Counted from the stretch's first letter, positions 1-11,440 are shown. The stretch is 64,000 nucleotides of DNA from Euonymus europaeus (GCA_963580455.1 OY756967.1:17344022-17408021), one strand, 5' to 3'. The notes: a model not told the origin generated them from the sequence alone. Numbers and translations: made by a program.

Positions 1-19
1 TGGTTGCTTGCTGAAATAG

Positions 20-430
20 GTTTAAAATTGACAAGGTCACTGCCGGGCAGCGTTTGGATTTAAATCTTGAAAGAAGGTGAGTGAGCTCAATCTTCAAATA
101 AGTGTCATTTGAATGACATGTGCCATGTGAAGTAGTACATCAGTGAAATACCCTTACTTTGAATGCAGTCGTATCAAAGATGAACTTGCAAATCAAAATG
201 CTGAAACGGCCAACCTCACTAAAAAACTTGACCAGGTAGTTCTAATGATTGATTTAGAAAATTCTTGATTTTCGTGGTTGGATTTGAGGATTATGGAAAC
301 TTGTTCACAGGAAATCCTTGCCTTAAGAGACCAACTAGCAGCAGCAAAATATGATGTGATGAAGTACTACATTGGTGCCCTCGTTTCCCTATCAGCAGTT
401 GGGTTTGCTGTTGTTGGCATCTTTATGTAG
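20..430 (+). CDS. 3' end of DUF1640/FMP32-type mitochondrial protein gene (three last exons)
   Basis: Three exons join in frame: 20-76, 169-235 and 311-430, with GT-AG introns 77-168 and 236-310 and a TAG stop at 428-430. The joined piece (81 codons with the stop) reads DKVTAGQRLDLNLER, then RIKDELANQNAET, then a C-terminal hydrophobic segment starting YIGALVSLSAVGFAV. This matches the end of the DUF1640 family (FMP32/CCDC90-like), coiled-coil proteins of the inner mitochondrial membrane anchored by a C-terminal transmembrane helix. The N-terminus and targeting peptide lie outside the window. The 20-76 exon start is chosen because an AG acceptor at 18-19 avoids the in-frame TGA at 12-14. I see no damage in this part, so it is probably a live gene. 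Family assignment is from memory of the motif. Confidence 0.8.
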
Positions 431-1254
431 GGCAACTACATTTTCACGATTGATGGTGGTGTTTAACTGAACTTTCAATGTCATTCTTAGTAGCTGGCTG
501 CCTGATATAATGTCAGATAAAATGTTAGTGGTTGGCGATTTTTCTTGCCAAGCCCCAAATTCTATAGAATTTTGGATGAAATTCATTCATATGGTTAGTT
601 TTTGAGCACTTGGAGGAAAAGGCAGAAGAGATCTGCACTGTAGAAATTTTCCAATATTGTTGCAATTAGGCAATTGTATTTTCTACATTCAGAATATATT
701 AATAGCATCGGAGACAAGCATACCATGAAGTTCCTGTCATTGTAGGGGAAAAGGAGTCAGATTTTCATTATGGTAAATATTTTTAAGTGTTTTTTTTTAA
801 AAATATTTTTTATGGACATCAAGGAACCATGCAAATAGGAATCTATTTATTTGCAGAATCCTGCCGTCCTAGAGCAATTGGATGATGAACAATCCTCTCT
901 GCTAAGAAGAAAGAGGGTTACAATCATCCTTATATTTTATTTTTGTTCGAAGATCCTGCCAAAGACAATGCGACCGGCGAGTCGAATGGTGGTAGATGTC
1001 ACTGGCTTTGGCGAGATCAAGTTCGTTTTCCTCCGTGGTGGCTATACTCTTTCAAGCGAGATTGCAGCTGCTATAGTTGACGAAATGAGTCGATGTTGGT
1101 TGGATTTTTTGCTCATCATTGGTTCTTTTGAGACCAACCACGTTGCGAATGATTGTCTGACGGCAAAGATCTGTCGCCACACTGCAAAACACGAGTGGAG
1201 TGAGAGAGGAGGAAGAAGAAAAAAAAATCATTAAATGAAGTTCACTTTATTTAC
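431..1254. other. 3' UTR and unassigned spacer
   Basis: About 431-750 is probably the 3' untranslated region of the upstream gene. From 851 to 1234 there is a 127-codon open frame on the plus strand, and the region also has a TC-rich stretch when read on the minus strand (about 1190-1220). I recognise no protein family in either direction and see no convincing start context, so I do not call it a gene. Confidence 0.4.
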
Positions 1255-1810
1255 AATAATGCCACCTGTTAAGTTTCGAAATTGGGTCAAAACTAGGGTT
1301 TTGAAAACTTGACCGGTCATTCAATCGAAAAATTCTTCGGTTTAAGGTTCAAAGGGTCAATGGGGGTTCAAACTGGATGCAATATAGATATATATATATA
1401 TATATATATGATATAAATCATTATTTAATGCAAAATAAAAAATGTTTAGTATTCAATAATGTGTAAAAATATTTTACAAAAATACAATATATTAATTTTT
1501 CATGTCTAACTTCAACAAAAAATGTGTCATAACTTAGTTGTAAGGTCTTTGTCTTAGTATTAGGAGGTCATGTGTTAAAATCTATCAACAACAATAGTTT
1601 TGTAATTAAAATTTATCGGTCCGGTTCTATCGATTGAACCGGTTCAAATTTATTCACCTTATTCAATATCAGTCACAAACAAATGACTGGTTCAAAAATT
1701 GCTCGGTTTGTGTGGGTATGACTGGTTCGGTTACATGGCCGGTGACTGATTCAACCGGCCGATCCAGTCCAGTTCTAACAGCCTTGGTCAAAACATCTAA
1801 AACATCTTTT
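1255..1810. repeat. Possible short non-autonomous element rich in CCGGTT/AACCGG
   Basis: The block opens with GGTTTTGAAAACTTGACCGG and closes around 1725-1795 with CCGGTT/CCGGCC-rich sequence that is roughly its reverse complement. The middle is AT-rich and holds a TA microsatellite. Such CCGGTT-flanked units are common small plant repeats. Exact ends and target duplication are not clear, so class is not assigned. Confidence 0.35.
1387..1409. repeat. (TA)n microsatellite
   Basis: An uninterrupted alternating TA run of about 11 units sits inside the CCGGTT-rich block. Confidence 0.85.
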
Positions 1811-1859
1811 TTGTGTTTTTCTTTTTTTAGTTTTCAAAAACAAATTTTCTGAAAATTGT

Positions 1860-2300
1860 TTTTTAAAAGATCACCACCAAAATGACTTGAGTTTCTACAC
1901 TCCAATTTCAATGAAATAGCTAAAGACCAATCACCATATCTAAATAAAGCAAATGACTATGAGAAATGATCTCAAATACCTTTAGAACAAGAGATATCTC
2001 TATCGTTATTACGGGCTGTTTTCTACGAACCAAAGGTTGTTCCTCGAAGGCATCATCAAAAGAAGAGCCCCTCGAAATGCTGAGTACCAGCCATAGTATA
2101 TTGATTAGATGTAATTGGCTGGAATCTTATAGTATATTGAGTAGTTTAACATGAGTGTCGGCCTGAGTAGAAGGCTCGTTGTTGCCAGTAGACAGTAGTT
2201 TTCTACGAAGATTTAGTGGACTTGGAAGAGAGAGATAAATCAAGTTTAGACTGACTAAAAGTGGAAAAAAGTCTTAGAAAAAATTTCTTGTAGCAAATTT
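1860..2300. other. Unassigned AT-rich spacer
   Basis: No coding frame, repeat structure or known motif that I can support. Confidence 0.4.
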
Positions 2301-3215
2301 GAAAAATTGGATGAGTATCAGCATGATTAAAAAAGGATGAAGGTGAGAATTAGAATAAATGATAGATATTCTCAAAAAGGGAAAGATTTAAGTCCTCTAA
2401 GAAAGCTATCACATGACCTTGAAGAGCTATATTAGTGGCACAATAGTAAGAGAGAGGCTAAGCCTGAATTAGGCCAAATTGATGGGCAGTGAAATTAGGC
2501 CAATACATGTCAAAACTTGTCTTCCTTGCCAATTAAGATGTCATAAATGAGTTCTCGGCTAACTAGAAACTTAACCCACAAAAGAGAAATAGACCCTAAG
2601 TTAGAATTATCTTAAATAAAAACAAACTAAGGAACTTCATCTGAGCAAAAAGGAAGAAAGAAGCACTAGTCTGGACGGTGTAAAACTAATTAAAGATATC
2701 TCAGTAAGATAAGCTGACCAGACCAAGCCTGTTCAGAATAAGACCAACACATCTCACTGGAGTAGAGACCACTTGGATAGAGCCAAAGAAAGGGGAATAT
2801 GCCCTGAGCAAAAGTTGAACTATCCAAAGTGGGCAGAAGCATTAGTTACTTGATGGCGAGATACCTGGCCTATACAAAGAAACATGCCATGATAAATGAC
2901 AACTAGGACAAATGAGGCAATGTCCAAAGAAATGGCACCATTAGCAATTTGAGAAGTAAGTTGAAGATAACCTATAATGGGTTTAGAACTTGGACCACAG
3001 ATAATGTATTTGCAAAGCCAATAAAGAATAAAAACAGTATGTTCTTGCTCAGAAGACTCTGCAGAATGATCAGGAAAAGTATTAACAAGGGATGAGTAAG
3101 AAGCATATGCAAATTTGTCTAAGGAAGGAAAAATGGTAGAATAATAAAAATGGATCGAAATTGTCTCACTTAGAGGCGACAAACTGATAAAGAACAAGTC
3201 GTTTATTCTAGGAAG
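2300..3215 (-). pseudogene. Plant-mobile-domain-like (PMD) remnant, C-terminal portion
   Basis: On the minus strand an open frame covers 2820-3197. Its core reads EQEHTVFILYWLCKYIICG followed by a stretch ending ASFVLVVIYHGMFL. This spacing (acidic-EH, then a hydrophobic W-L-Y/F segment, then A.....LA.IY) resembles the aminotransferase-like plant mobile domain (PF10536), found both in host genes such as MAIN/MAIL and inside Mutator-like and Gypsy transposons. Sequence below 2820 has the same flavour but is broken by stops. The missing N-terminal portion seems to lie at 10620-11440, beyond a Gypsy element. Function of the source is unknown; it is not intact. Confidence 0.4.
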
Positions 3216-3412
3216 GTCAAGGGGTAGTTCGGTCTTTTGCTCGGAAAGGGGTTTTGTAGGGCTTGTGTTGTGTTTTGTTGGTTATTGGTTATTGGTTATT
3301 TTGTTTTGAGTCTGAACTCTTGGAGGGGCCGCCCCTTGCTTGGCTGGTAAGTTGTAATTTGATTTTGTTAAGTTAGTTCATATCAGTAATATCGGAGGCT
3401 TCATTCCTCATT

Positions 3413-4255
3413 ATGCCTAGATCAAAGATGATAGAGCAAACTGAAGCATTGCGGAAGGAGCTTGATCAGGTCAAATCTGATATGAGTTTTATGAAATCAA
3501 AGATGAAAGGGTTTCACTCGAAGATGGATTTGGAGGCTGAGTTTCTATAGCAAGGGAAAGAGAAGGATGTTCAATTGGACTTGGAACCCTCACCTACGGA
3601 TCCAGGAGATGGTACTTTTTGTTCTCAGATAGTTAGGGAAGCATGAGAATCAGACTGTTATGATCTCCACTTTTGGAAATTGGAGTTGCCAATCTTCAAT
3701 GGCAATGACCAAAAGGATAAGTGTTTAGAGTGGAGCGTTATTTTCATTGCAATTGAGTTTTGGACAATGAGAAGTTGATGGACATATCTGTATGTTTGGA
3801 AGGAAAAGCTTTACATTGGTACCTGTATCAGGATGCCGATAAGCCTTTTCTTTCATGGGTGCAACTTTAAGAGTTGTTGATTCGACTGTTTAAGGGTCTT
3901 GGTGGTGGGAGAAGATATGAAGCATTAATTTCTACTAAACAAAACATTGCAGTCGATTATTACAATAATTGATTCAAATTGTTGATGGATGGGTGCTTGA
4001 TGCGCCGGAAGAAGTATTGATGGATGCATATGTCAATAGCTTGAAGAGATCAATGTAGGCAGAGATGAGACTTTGGAAGCTAGCAAACTTGCACGAGTTG
4101 ATGGAGGAGTCGTCTCTGGTGGAGGCCAGAAACTTGGCCCTTTTCAGTGGACTGTTATCCAATGAGGGCCCAATAGAGAAAAAGAATTGGGGTGGATTGA
4201 AGACCAACGTAAATAGGCTCGCTGGAGTTTGGTGGAGCCCAATTGATACATTGGA
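3413..4255 (+). pseudogene. Gypsy-1 gag remnant
   Basis: Translation from the ATG at 3413 starts MPRSKMIEQTEALRKELDQV, a typical coiled start of plant Gypsy gag. The Retrotrans_gag core follows with a KLELPIFNGND motif and then an ALHWY motif (about 3670-3880), but in several frames and with in-frame stops. No functional capsid can be made. It corresponds to the structural polyprotein that forms virus-like particles. Confidence 0.7.
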
Positions 4256-4559
4256 CAATGGCCAGCGTCTTGAAGTAGGACTGGAGGAAAGATTGTGGCA
4301 GTTCTTTTGTGGGCATGTGTTCTGGAAGAAGAGAGACACCTAGGAGGTTATCGATTGAGGTGGAACAGTACAAGAGAGAGAATGAACTATGTTTCAGGTT
4401 CCCAGAGAAATTCCATCCGGAGCATAAATGCAAGAATGGGCAGGTCCAATTACTATTGGCTACTGGGAAGGGAATGAGGAGTTCGAGGGCCTGTAGAAGA
4501 ATTGGAGGATGAGATTGAACTAGAGGAACCAGCTTTAGCCATTTCCATGAATATGATGG

Positions 4560-6155
4560 TCGGGTTTTCAAGCAATAAAACTATGATGATGAAAAGACAG
4601 ATTGGAGGTCAAGAGGTAGTCATTCTGGTAGATAGTGAGCATCATACAATTTCTTTGCTATGACAGTAGTGCAAGAGTTATGACTCCTAGTAGATCAAGA
4701 CCATCAATTTGGAGTGAGGATCATAAATGGTAGTACCATCAAGTGCCAGGGAATTTGTAGGCAGGTGGAAGTGATGGTTCAAGGGCACCAAGTTGTTCAT
4801 AACTTTCACTCTTTCCCTTTGGGGTGCACTAACGTGGTTTTGGGTATGGCGTGGTTGAGTTCCTTAGGCGAAGTCATAACCAATTATCATCAATTGATGA
4901 TGCAATTTCAGTGGCCATGAGAGACTACTAAATTGATGGGTGATTCTTCTCTTTTTGAGGAACTAATTTCTTTCAAATCATTATTGAAGGGGTTGAAGAA
5001 GGATGATGTCGCTTACTATCTAGAGATTGCTAGAATCATGGAGGATGATAACTGTAATGGCAATGTGAGGGATACGAAATTACAGCCTGTGCAGAATTTA
5101 TCAAATATTTTCCCTGAGGTGTTTAACTTGGAAATGGCACTGCCTTTGTTTAGAACTTGTGATCATGCCATACAGTTGAAGGATGGTGCGAAACCTCGCC
5201 GGTTACGACCATATCGTTACACACATCATCAAAAAAATGAAATTGAGAGGTTGGTGAAGGAGATGTTGAAGGCAGGTATCATTCAGCATAGTCGAAAACC
5301 ATTTGCAAGTCCTGTTCTGCTAGTACAAAAGAAGGATGGGGGATGCCCTTTTTTCCTAGACTACAGAGCCCTTAATACCATCACAATTCCAATCAAATTT
5401 CTCATTCCTATCATAAATGAGTTGCTAAATGAGATTGGGGAGGCTTGTATATTTTCGAAGATTGATCTTAAATCTAGGTACCACCAGATTCTGGTGAAGG
5501 AGAGTGACATACCCAAGACGGCTTTTAGAACCCACGAAGGTCACTATGAATTTTTAGTGATGCCGTTTGGTCTCACGAATTCTCTAGTGATCTTCCAGTC
5601 TTTGATGAATGAAATATTTTGACCATTCTTAAGGAAGTTTGTGCTTTTATTCTTTGACAATATTGGTCTTTAGCAAGGACCTTGGTACCTATTTGGAGCA
5701 CTTTCGGGAGGTATTGAATGTGTTCAAACATAATAGGCTGGTTGCAAATGGAAAAAATGCACTTTCAGGTAGGATCAACTCGAGTACTTAGGCCATAATA
5801 TTTTTCAGGGCACGGTGGTTGTTGATCCCAAGAAATTGGAGAGTATGACTCAGTGGCCAATTCCTAAAGACATCAAGGAGTTGCGTGGATTTTTTGGTTT
5901 GACCTGTTACTATAGGCGATTTGTCAAGAACTATTGAATAATTTCTCGGCCTCTCACTTGTTTACTCAAGAAGAATGCTTTTAATTGGGATGACAAGGCC
6001 ATGAAATCCTTTGAATAGCTTAAGAAATGTATGAACACAACTTCGGTGTTGGCGGTGCCCAATTTTTCTAAGGCATTTGTCTTGGAGACTGATGATTCCG
6101 AGAGGGGATTTGGAGCTGTTTTGATGTAGGAAGGAAGACCGATAGCCTTTTTGAG
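4560..6155 (+). pseudogene. Gypsy-1 protease, reverse transcriptase and first part of RNase H
   Basis: The protease active-site triplet reads D-S-E at 4631-4639 where D-S-G is expected, so the site is damaged. The longest open piece, 4933-5622, carries the N-terminal RT domain with [13 protein letters not shown]. The catalytic box just after it reads FFDN with a frame break (about 5650-5661) where FFDD is normal. RNase H begins near 6060 with a [12 protein letters not shown] motif and is cut at 6155 by the hAT insertion; it resumes at 8924. Reverse transcription by this copy is not possible. Confidence 0.85.
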
Positions 6156-6174
6156 TAGGGGTGGCAATTTTTTT

Positions 6175-6320
6175 CCGCCCCGCCCCGAATAATGGCTGGG
6201 CGGGGATGGGGTACAAATATTTGCCCCGAAAGCGGGGCGGGGATGGGATTGCAGTTTGCCTCGCCCCGCCCCGATTAACCCGCCCCGTTCCCCGCCTCGC
6301 CTCGCCCCTCCCCGCCCCGC
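6175..6320. repeat. GC-rich subterminal repeat field of the hAT element
   Basis: Repeated CCCCGCC and GGGGCGGGG units on both strands, mirrored at the other end (about 8830-8905). Clustered short subterminal motifs are typical transposase binding sites in plant hAT elements. A (TA)n tract follows at about 6321-6334. Confidence 0.7.
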
Positions 6321-6516
6321 ATATATATATATAATATAAATATATATTAATCTACCATATTTATATAAATGAATTCTAAATTGCAAACGTTAATCCTAAT
6401 CCAATAATTCACCTACACCTATAGTCTAACCCTAAATCTCAACTCTTTAACCATAAGGTTTAAGTCTAAACACTAATCACTAAAGTTATCAATCCTAAAT
6501 CAGTAAATCTAATATC

Positions 6517-8380
6517 GTGGAGCATGTCGGGTTTAAGAGATTTGTTGCTTCATTACAACCTTTGTTCAAAATGGTTTGTAGAAATACCGTAAAGAGTGAA
6601 ATCATGAAAATCTACAACTGTGAGAAGGAGAAGGTGATGAAGCAATTAGACAAGAACCGAGGGAGAGTGGCTATTACAACTGATATGTGGACATCAAGTA
6701 ACAGAAAAAGGGGATTTATGGTTGTAACTGCACACTTTGTGGATGACTCATGGATTTTGCATAGTCGAGTAATGAGGTACTTTGATACTTTTTTTTTACT
6801 TGATATTTGTTGAATGCATTTTATTTTTCAACCAATTAAACTCAATATTATTATGTTTTAGGTTTATTTACGTGCCTTCTCCACATACAAACGAGGTTCT
6901 TGCTGATTCACTTTTGGATTGCTTGTTGAAGTGGAACATTGACCGGAAGCTATCTACTATGACTGTGGACAATTGCAGTACAAATGATGCCATGGTTACA
7001 ATTCTTTTGGAGAAGCTTCAACGAGGTTCACTTATGTCGCATGGGTCAATGTTACATATGAGGTGTGCGGCGCATATTTTGAACTTGATTGTTCAAGATG
7101 GATTAGCTGTGATCAAGGAAGCTGTTGAAAAAATTCGGAAAAGCGTGCTGTTTTGGACATCATCAAATAAAAGAAGACAAAAATTTGGGGAAACAGCGCA
7201 ACAGTTGCATGTGGAAAAGTTTAAAGAATTGGTTCTAGACTGTCAGACACGTTAGAACTCTACATTTTTGATGTTCTCTACTGAGATTGGATACATGGAT
7301 GTTATCTTTCGCTTAAAACAACGCGACTCATCGTACTATTGCATGCCAAGTGAGGAAGATTGGGAGATTGCAAGGGATATTTGCCAAAGACTAGAGTTGT
7401 TCTTCGAGGTGACTAAACTGTTCTCAAGTACCACTTATCCTACAGCTAACGTTTACTTTCCAAAAGTTTGTGAAATTAAAATATCTTTGGCATAATGGTG
7501 TTTGAGTTCCAATAATGTGATCAAGGATATGGCATATCACATGTTTCAAAAATTTAATTGTTATTGGAATGTCATTAGTGGTATTATGGGTGTCGCGACT
7601 GTCCTTGATCCAAGGTATAAAATGATGTTGCTAGAATTCTACTTTCCTACAATTTATGGCGATGAGGCAAATGATCAAATTTGTAGGATTAAAGGAATTT
7701 GTGAAGATTTGATACGTGAATATAGTTCACAAAATATGAAGGAATTTGTGAAGATTTGATACGTGAATATAGTTCACAAAATATGAAAAGAGATGACAAT
7801 AGTTCCTTTAGATCCGATCAAAATATAAGCAAGAGAGACAGTCTTGCAAGCTTTGATAATTTTGTTAACCGTAGAAAGAAGGGAGCAATTGGAAATATAA
7901 AGTTAGAGCTGGACCACTATCTTGAGGATGATGTATTGCCCCGATGTCAAGATTTTGACATACTTGCTTGGTGGAAAACTAATGGGTATCCCACCTTGCA
8001 ACGTATTGCAAGAGATATTCTAGCCATTCCGGTGTCAACCGTTGCATCAGAATCTGCATTTAGCACTAGTGGTCGGTTGTTAAGTCCACATCGGAGTAAA
8101 CTTCATTCAAAAATAGTGGAGGCATTGATGTGTGCTCAAAATAGGTTATTCAATGACATTTCTACTAGAGATGGAGGTATGTAAAAATTAATGTGGTATT
8201 TACTATTTAGTATTAATTGTGTGTTTTTAATTGAATTTTATCATATTGTAATTTATTTGTGGTGTTTACTTTTTAGGTTCGTTAAGGATAACCCCAAAAG
8301 ATTGCATCGCAATTCACAACATTCTTGATGATATTGATGATGATGAAGGAGAAGAATGTGATTCGACGATACTTCGGTGA
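6517..8380 (+). pseudogene. hAT transposase, N-terminally truncated and frameshifted
   Basis: The coding part starts inside the catalytic domain (VGFKRFVASLQPLF), so the N-terminal BED zinc finger seen in full-length relatives is absent. Two introns fit: 6777-6861 (85 bp, joining RVMR to FIYVP) and 8177-8276 (100 bp, leading to a short acidic last exon ending with TGA at 8378-8380). The RNase H-like core shows TTDMWTSSN and MTVDNCSTND. The hAT C-terminal dimerisation domain is clear at about 7960-8150 (ILAIPVSTVASESAFSTSGR). In-frame stops occur at about 7253 and 7493, and a 47-bp tandem duplication at 7694-7787 shifts the frame. It cannot make an active transposase. Confidence 0.88.
7694..7787. 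repeat. 47-bp perfect tandem duplication inside the hAT transposase
   Basis: The unit beginning GGAATTTGTGAAGATTTGAT occupies 7694-7740 and is repeated exactly at 7741-7787. Because 47 is not a multiple of three it shifts the reading frame just before the dimerisation domain. Confidence 0.95.
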
Positions 8381-8830
8381 TACTTGGGAGAAGAAGTAAT
8401 TTTTTGAGCCATGTTGTCTTTTTATTATTTTTGTTTCGTTCTTTATAATTTTTATTCATTACTTATATTTACTCTATGTTTCTCTGTCAGGTACTTTCTT
8501 TACTCTGCTGGCTATTATGTTTTGGTATTTATTATGTGATGGTTGAATTGTTAATGGACCAAATTTATTAGGCATGCTGGAGATTGCAATTCTTCAGTCA
8601 TCACTTTGTATTATTTATTATGTCTTAGTTGTTGGATTTGAGAATTTATTGTATAATTTTGGATTAATCTCCAGAAGATGTATCTGATGTCAAGGATTGA
8701 TCTTCATTATGTCTTGTGTTTTCTTCTCTTTGTAGTGATCTTGCTCCCCAATTTATTTTGTATTAGGCAATGTATTCCAGGTATTATCCATTGCCACTGC
8801 TGTAAGCTATTGAAGTTTCAGTTATTTTTG
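8381..8830. other. 3' non-coding part of the hAT element
   Basis: AT-rich sequence between the transposase stop and the GC-rich right end. No coding signal seen. Confidence 0.5.
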
Positions 8831-8923
8831 GGCGGGGCGGGGCGTAGGTATAAGGGGGAGGGGCGGGGACGGAACACACACATTCCGCCCTCGCCCCGCC
8901 CCACGGCCACCCCTATTTTTGAG

Positions 8924-10605
8924 TTAAGCATTCTCTGAGAAGGCTCAAATGAAATCGGTTTATGAGCGTGAGCTTATGGCGATTGTCTTTGCTGCTAGGA
9001 AATGGCGGCACTATTTATTGGGCAACAAATTCATCATTCAAATCGATCAACGTTGCATCAAGTACTTAGGGGAGCAAAGGGTTTTGACCTTAGAGCAACA
9101 AAAGTGGTTATCTAAACTCTTGGGATTAAAATTTGAGATTCAGTACAAGTCAGGAAGTAGTCAGGAAGTACTAACACTATGGCAGATGTGTTGTCTTTTT
9201 TTGTTATCCAATTCACTGAGATTCTGGCTCCTGATGGGGAGAATGTGACGATGACCAGCTTAGAAGCTTAGCTGAGTGCTTTAACTCGGGTACAATGTGC
9301 ATATTTTTCAAAGTTAGTGAAGAAACTCAAGTTGATCCCAAGCTTCGACAAATAATTCAAGACTTGATGGTGGATACTGCTAGTCACCCTGGATATACAG
9401 ATCGGCAGAGAGTTTTGTTTTATAAAGAAAGGCTATTCATTTCTAAATCTTCTCTTAGAATTCATTCTTTATTACTGGAATTCCAAAGTGCACCAGGGGG
9501 AGGTCATTCGGGGGTATTCTAGACCTACAAAAGGCTGTCTAATGTTGTTTAATGGGAGGGAATGCAAAGAAATATTCAAAAATTTGTGGCTAGTTGCTTG
9601 CAGAATAAACACTTCACACTGCGGCCGGCTGGACTCCTATAACCTTTACCAGTTCCAAAAAGGGCGTGAGAAGATATAACTATGGATTTTATTGGACGTT
9701 TGCCTCGGGTTCAAGAAATGGATACTATCTTAGTGGTGGTGGATCGCCTAACTAAGTATAGTCATTTTGTGGCACTTGGCCATCCTTATGGAGATAAAGA
9801 TGTGGCTGCAGTGTTTGCCCGTGAAATTGTATGACTGCATGGATTTCCACTATCTATTGTCACAGATGGAGATCGGGTCTTTATTAGTTACTTTTGGAAA
9901 GAACTTTTCAGGTTGGCTGGAACTACCTTGAAGTTGAGTTCTTTCTATCATCCGCCAAAGGACGATCAAAAGAAGGTAGTGAACCGTTGTTTGGAAGCAT
10001 ATTTGAGATGTTGTGTAATGAGTATCCGAAGAAGTGGTTATCGGGGTTGATGTAGGCTGAGTATTGATATAACTCTACTTTCTATAGTTCCACAAAAATG
10101 ACTCCTTATCAGGCTCTTTATGGAAGAGAACAACCCGTGTTATTGAGGTATTCGGAAGAGAGTTCCTTGGTGGAGGTGGATCACTAATTAAGAGAACATG
10201 ATGAAATTTTGTGAGAGCTTGCGCAGGACTATATGAAGTCAGTGCCTGATGCTAAAAGGCATGACGATAGCTTTGAGTCGGGTGATTATGTGTATCTCAG
10301 GTTGCAGCCGTATCGTCATCGAACAGTTTCATTTCTTTCTAATGAGAAGCTCAGCGCCTGTTGTTTTGGTCTCTTTTAGATTGTGGAGCGGGTGGGAAAT
10401 GTTGCGTATCGCCTGGACTTGCCTCCTATTGCCAAGATTCATTCGATTTTTCACATATCTCAGCCTTGGCGTGGCTCAACAGCAGGATAGAAAATTTTGC
10501 CGTTACCAAATTCTTTGATAGCAGATTTACAAGTGGAGGTTCAGCCAAAATAGGTGCTGAAATTTCGCAGTGGTCCGCAAGGAAACTAAAAACAAAGGGC
10601 CACAA
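8924..10605 (+). pseudogene. Gypsy-1 RNase H (rest), integrase and tail
   Basis: RNase H resumes with KSVYERELMAIVFAARKWRH (about 8950-9010). Integrase follows: its core is readable at 9680-10060 with TMDFIGRLP, VVVDRLTKYSHFVAL and a SIVTDGDR segment, then a [11 protein letters not shown] motif. The tail at 10290-10480 contains LQPYRHRT and [12 protein letters not shown], the GPY/F-type region before a chromodomain, and stops at about 10605 without a recognisable 3' LTR. Stops and frame changes are frequent. These parts normally degrade the RNA template and insert the cDNA. Confidence 0.82.
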
Positions 10606-10618
10606 GGAAAAGGCATGA

Positions 10619-11440
10619 ATCATAGACAAGAATAAAAGTAAAAATCTGAAGTAAATCACGAATACCGACTTGAGCAAATATGGCATGTTATGGAGCATGA
10701 TTAATGATACGCTGATGCCAAATCTTATAGGCATTGTGGTGTTTGGGTTAGGTCCAAATGTCATTAGGCATACCTAGAAGACAAAACTTAATAGGCTTCG
10801 TGAAGGGTGGAGAGCCTATAATTGAGAAAAGTTGACTCAAAGGAGTCGTGGAAACAATGTCCGTATCGAAAAAGGCATGGCCAAGATAGAAGTTATCGGA
10901 TTCCGATTCAAAGGGAAATCGATAGTCGAATTCAATAGAAGTAGTCTTCAAAGCGCTATGATAGTCTTCATAAGAACATGTCCTTCTAACTTTGGAAGAA
11001 GAAGCCTTCACCATGTTTGAAAGATTAAGGAATAGGAATCAATGGAAATTGCAGAAATAGGACAACGAAGAAGACATAGTGAAGAATCGAAAAAGGGGAA
11101 AACAAGTATTACAAAGGTATAGGTCCATAGGAGAACAATGTCTAAGAAAATGGCATGATTAACCAAATAAAGTGATGTAATGGTTAATGTGATGGAACCA
11201 AGTAATAAAGGTTAAGAAATTCAAGTTTTCTTATGTGGAAAAAGTAGTACTGTGAGATTTTTAGCCGCAAAAGGGTGTCATCTAAGACCAACATCGCATA
11301 CAATGTCAGGAGTATGAAAATAAAGACAAGCCAAGCATTTAATGTTAAGTCATGTTGAATGGAGAATTTCAATAGGACAAAGCAAGAGGATGTCCAAAAA
11401 AGTTGAATATGATTTAATCAAAGGAATTTAATCTAGGCAT
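10619..11440 (-). pseudogene. Plant-mobile-domain-like (PMD) remnant, N-terminal portion
   Basis: On the minus strand an open frame of 88 codons (10748-11014) starts MVKASSSKVRRTCSYEDYHS and contains PPFTKPIKF. Continuing in one frame through two stops it reaches QVGIRDLLQIFTF, which fits the G-I-(F/R)-D-(A/L) segment at the start of plant mobile domains. It has the same strand as the fragment at 2300-3215. Upstream to 11440 the reading is broken. Assignment rests on weak motif similarity only. Confidence 0.35.

Larger units (their letters stand above)
6156..8915. mobile_element. hAT transposon (2,760 bp) with 8-bp target duplication
   Basis: Outer ends are inverted: TAGGGGTGGC at 6156 and GCCACCCCTA ending at 8915. 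The flanking 8-bp direct repeat TTTTTGAG is exact at 6148-6155 and 8916-8923. Eight-base target duplications are diagnostic of the hAT superfamily, and the interior carries a hAT transposase remnant with its C-terminal dimerisation domain. Both subterminal regions (about 6175-6320 and 8830-8905) are very GC-rich with many CCCCGCC/GGGGCGG units in an otherwise AT-rich setting. If one copy of the duplication is removed the host Gypsy RNase H frame continues across the site. Confidence 0.93.
3240..10618 (+). mobile_element. Decayed Ty3/Gypsy chromodomain-type element (Gypsy-1), split by a hAT transposon
   Basis: The order gag, protease, reverse transcriptase, RNase H, integrase and a truncated chromodomain-type tail can be followed on the plus strand from 3413 to about 10605, with the hAT element 6156-8915 inside the RNase H part. 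I could not find a pair of LTRs; 3240-3412 may be the end of the 5' LTR plus leader, with a TTATTGG triplication at about 3278-3300, and the 3' side simply stops inside the chromodomain region. The element is heavily mutated. Its integrase and tail motifs resemble Tekay/CRM-type chromoviruses. Confidence 0.8.

Noticed and set aside
851..1234. 127-codon open frame on the plus strand
   Set aside because: No recognisable motif, no splice or start support, and the opposite strand is equally gene-like at its TC-rich end. Chance is likely.
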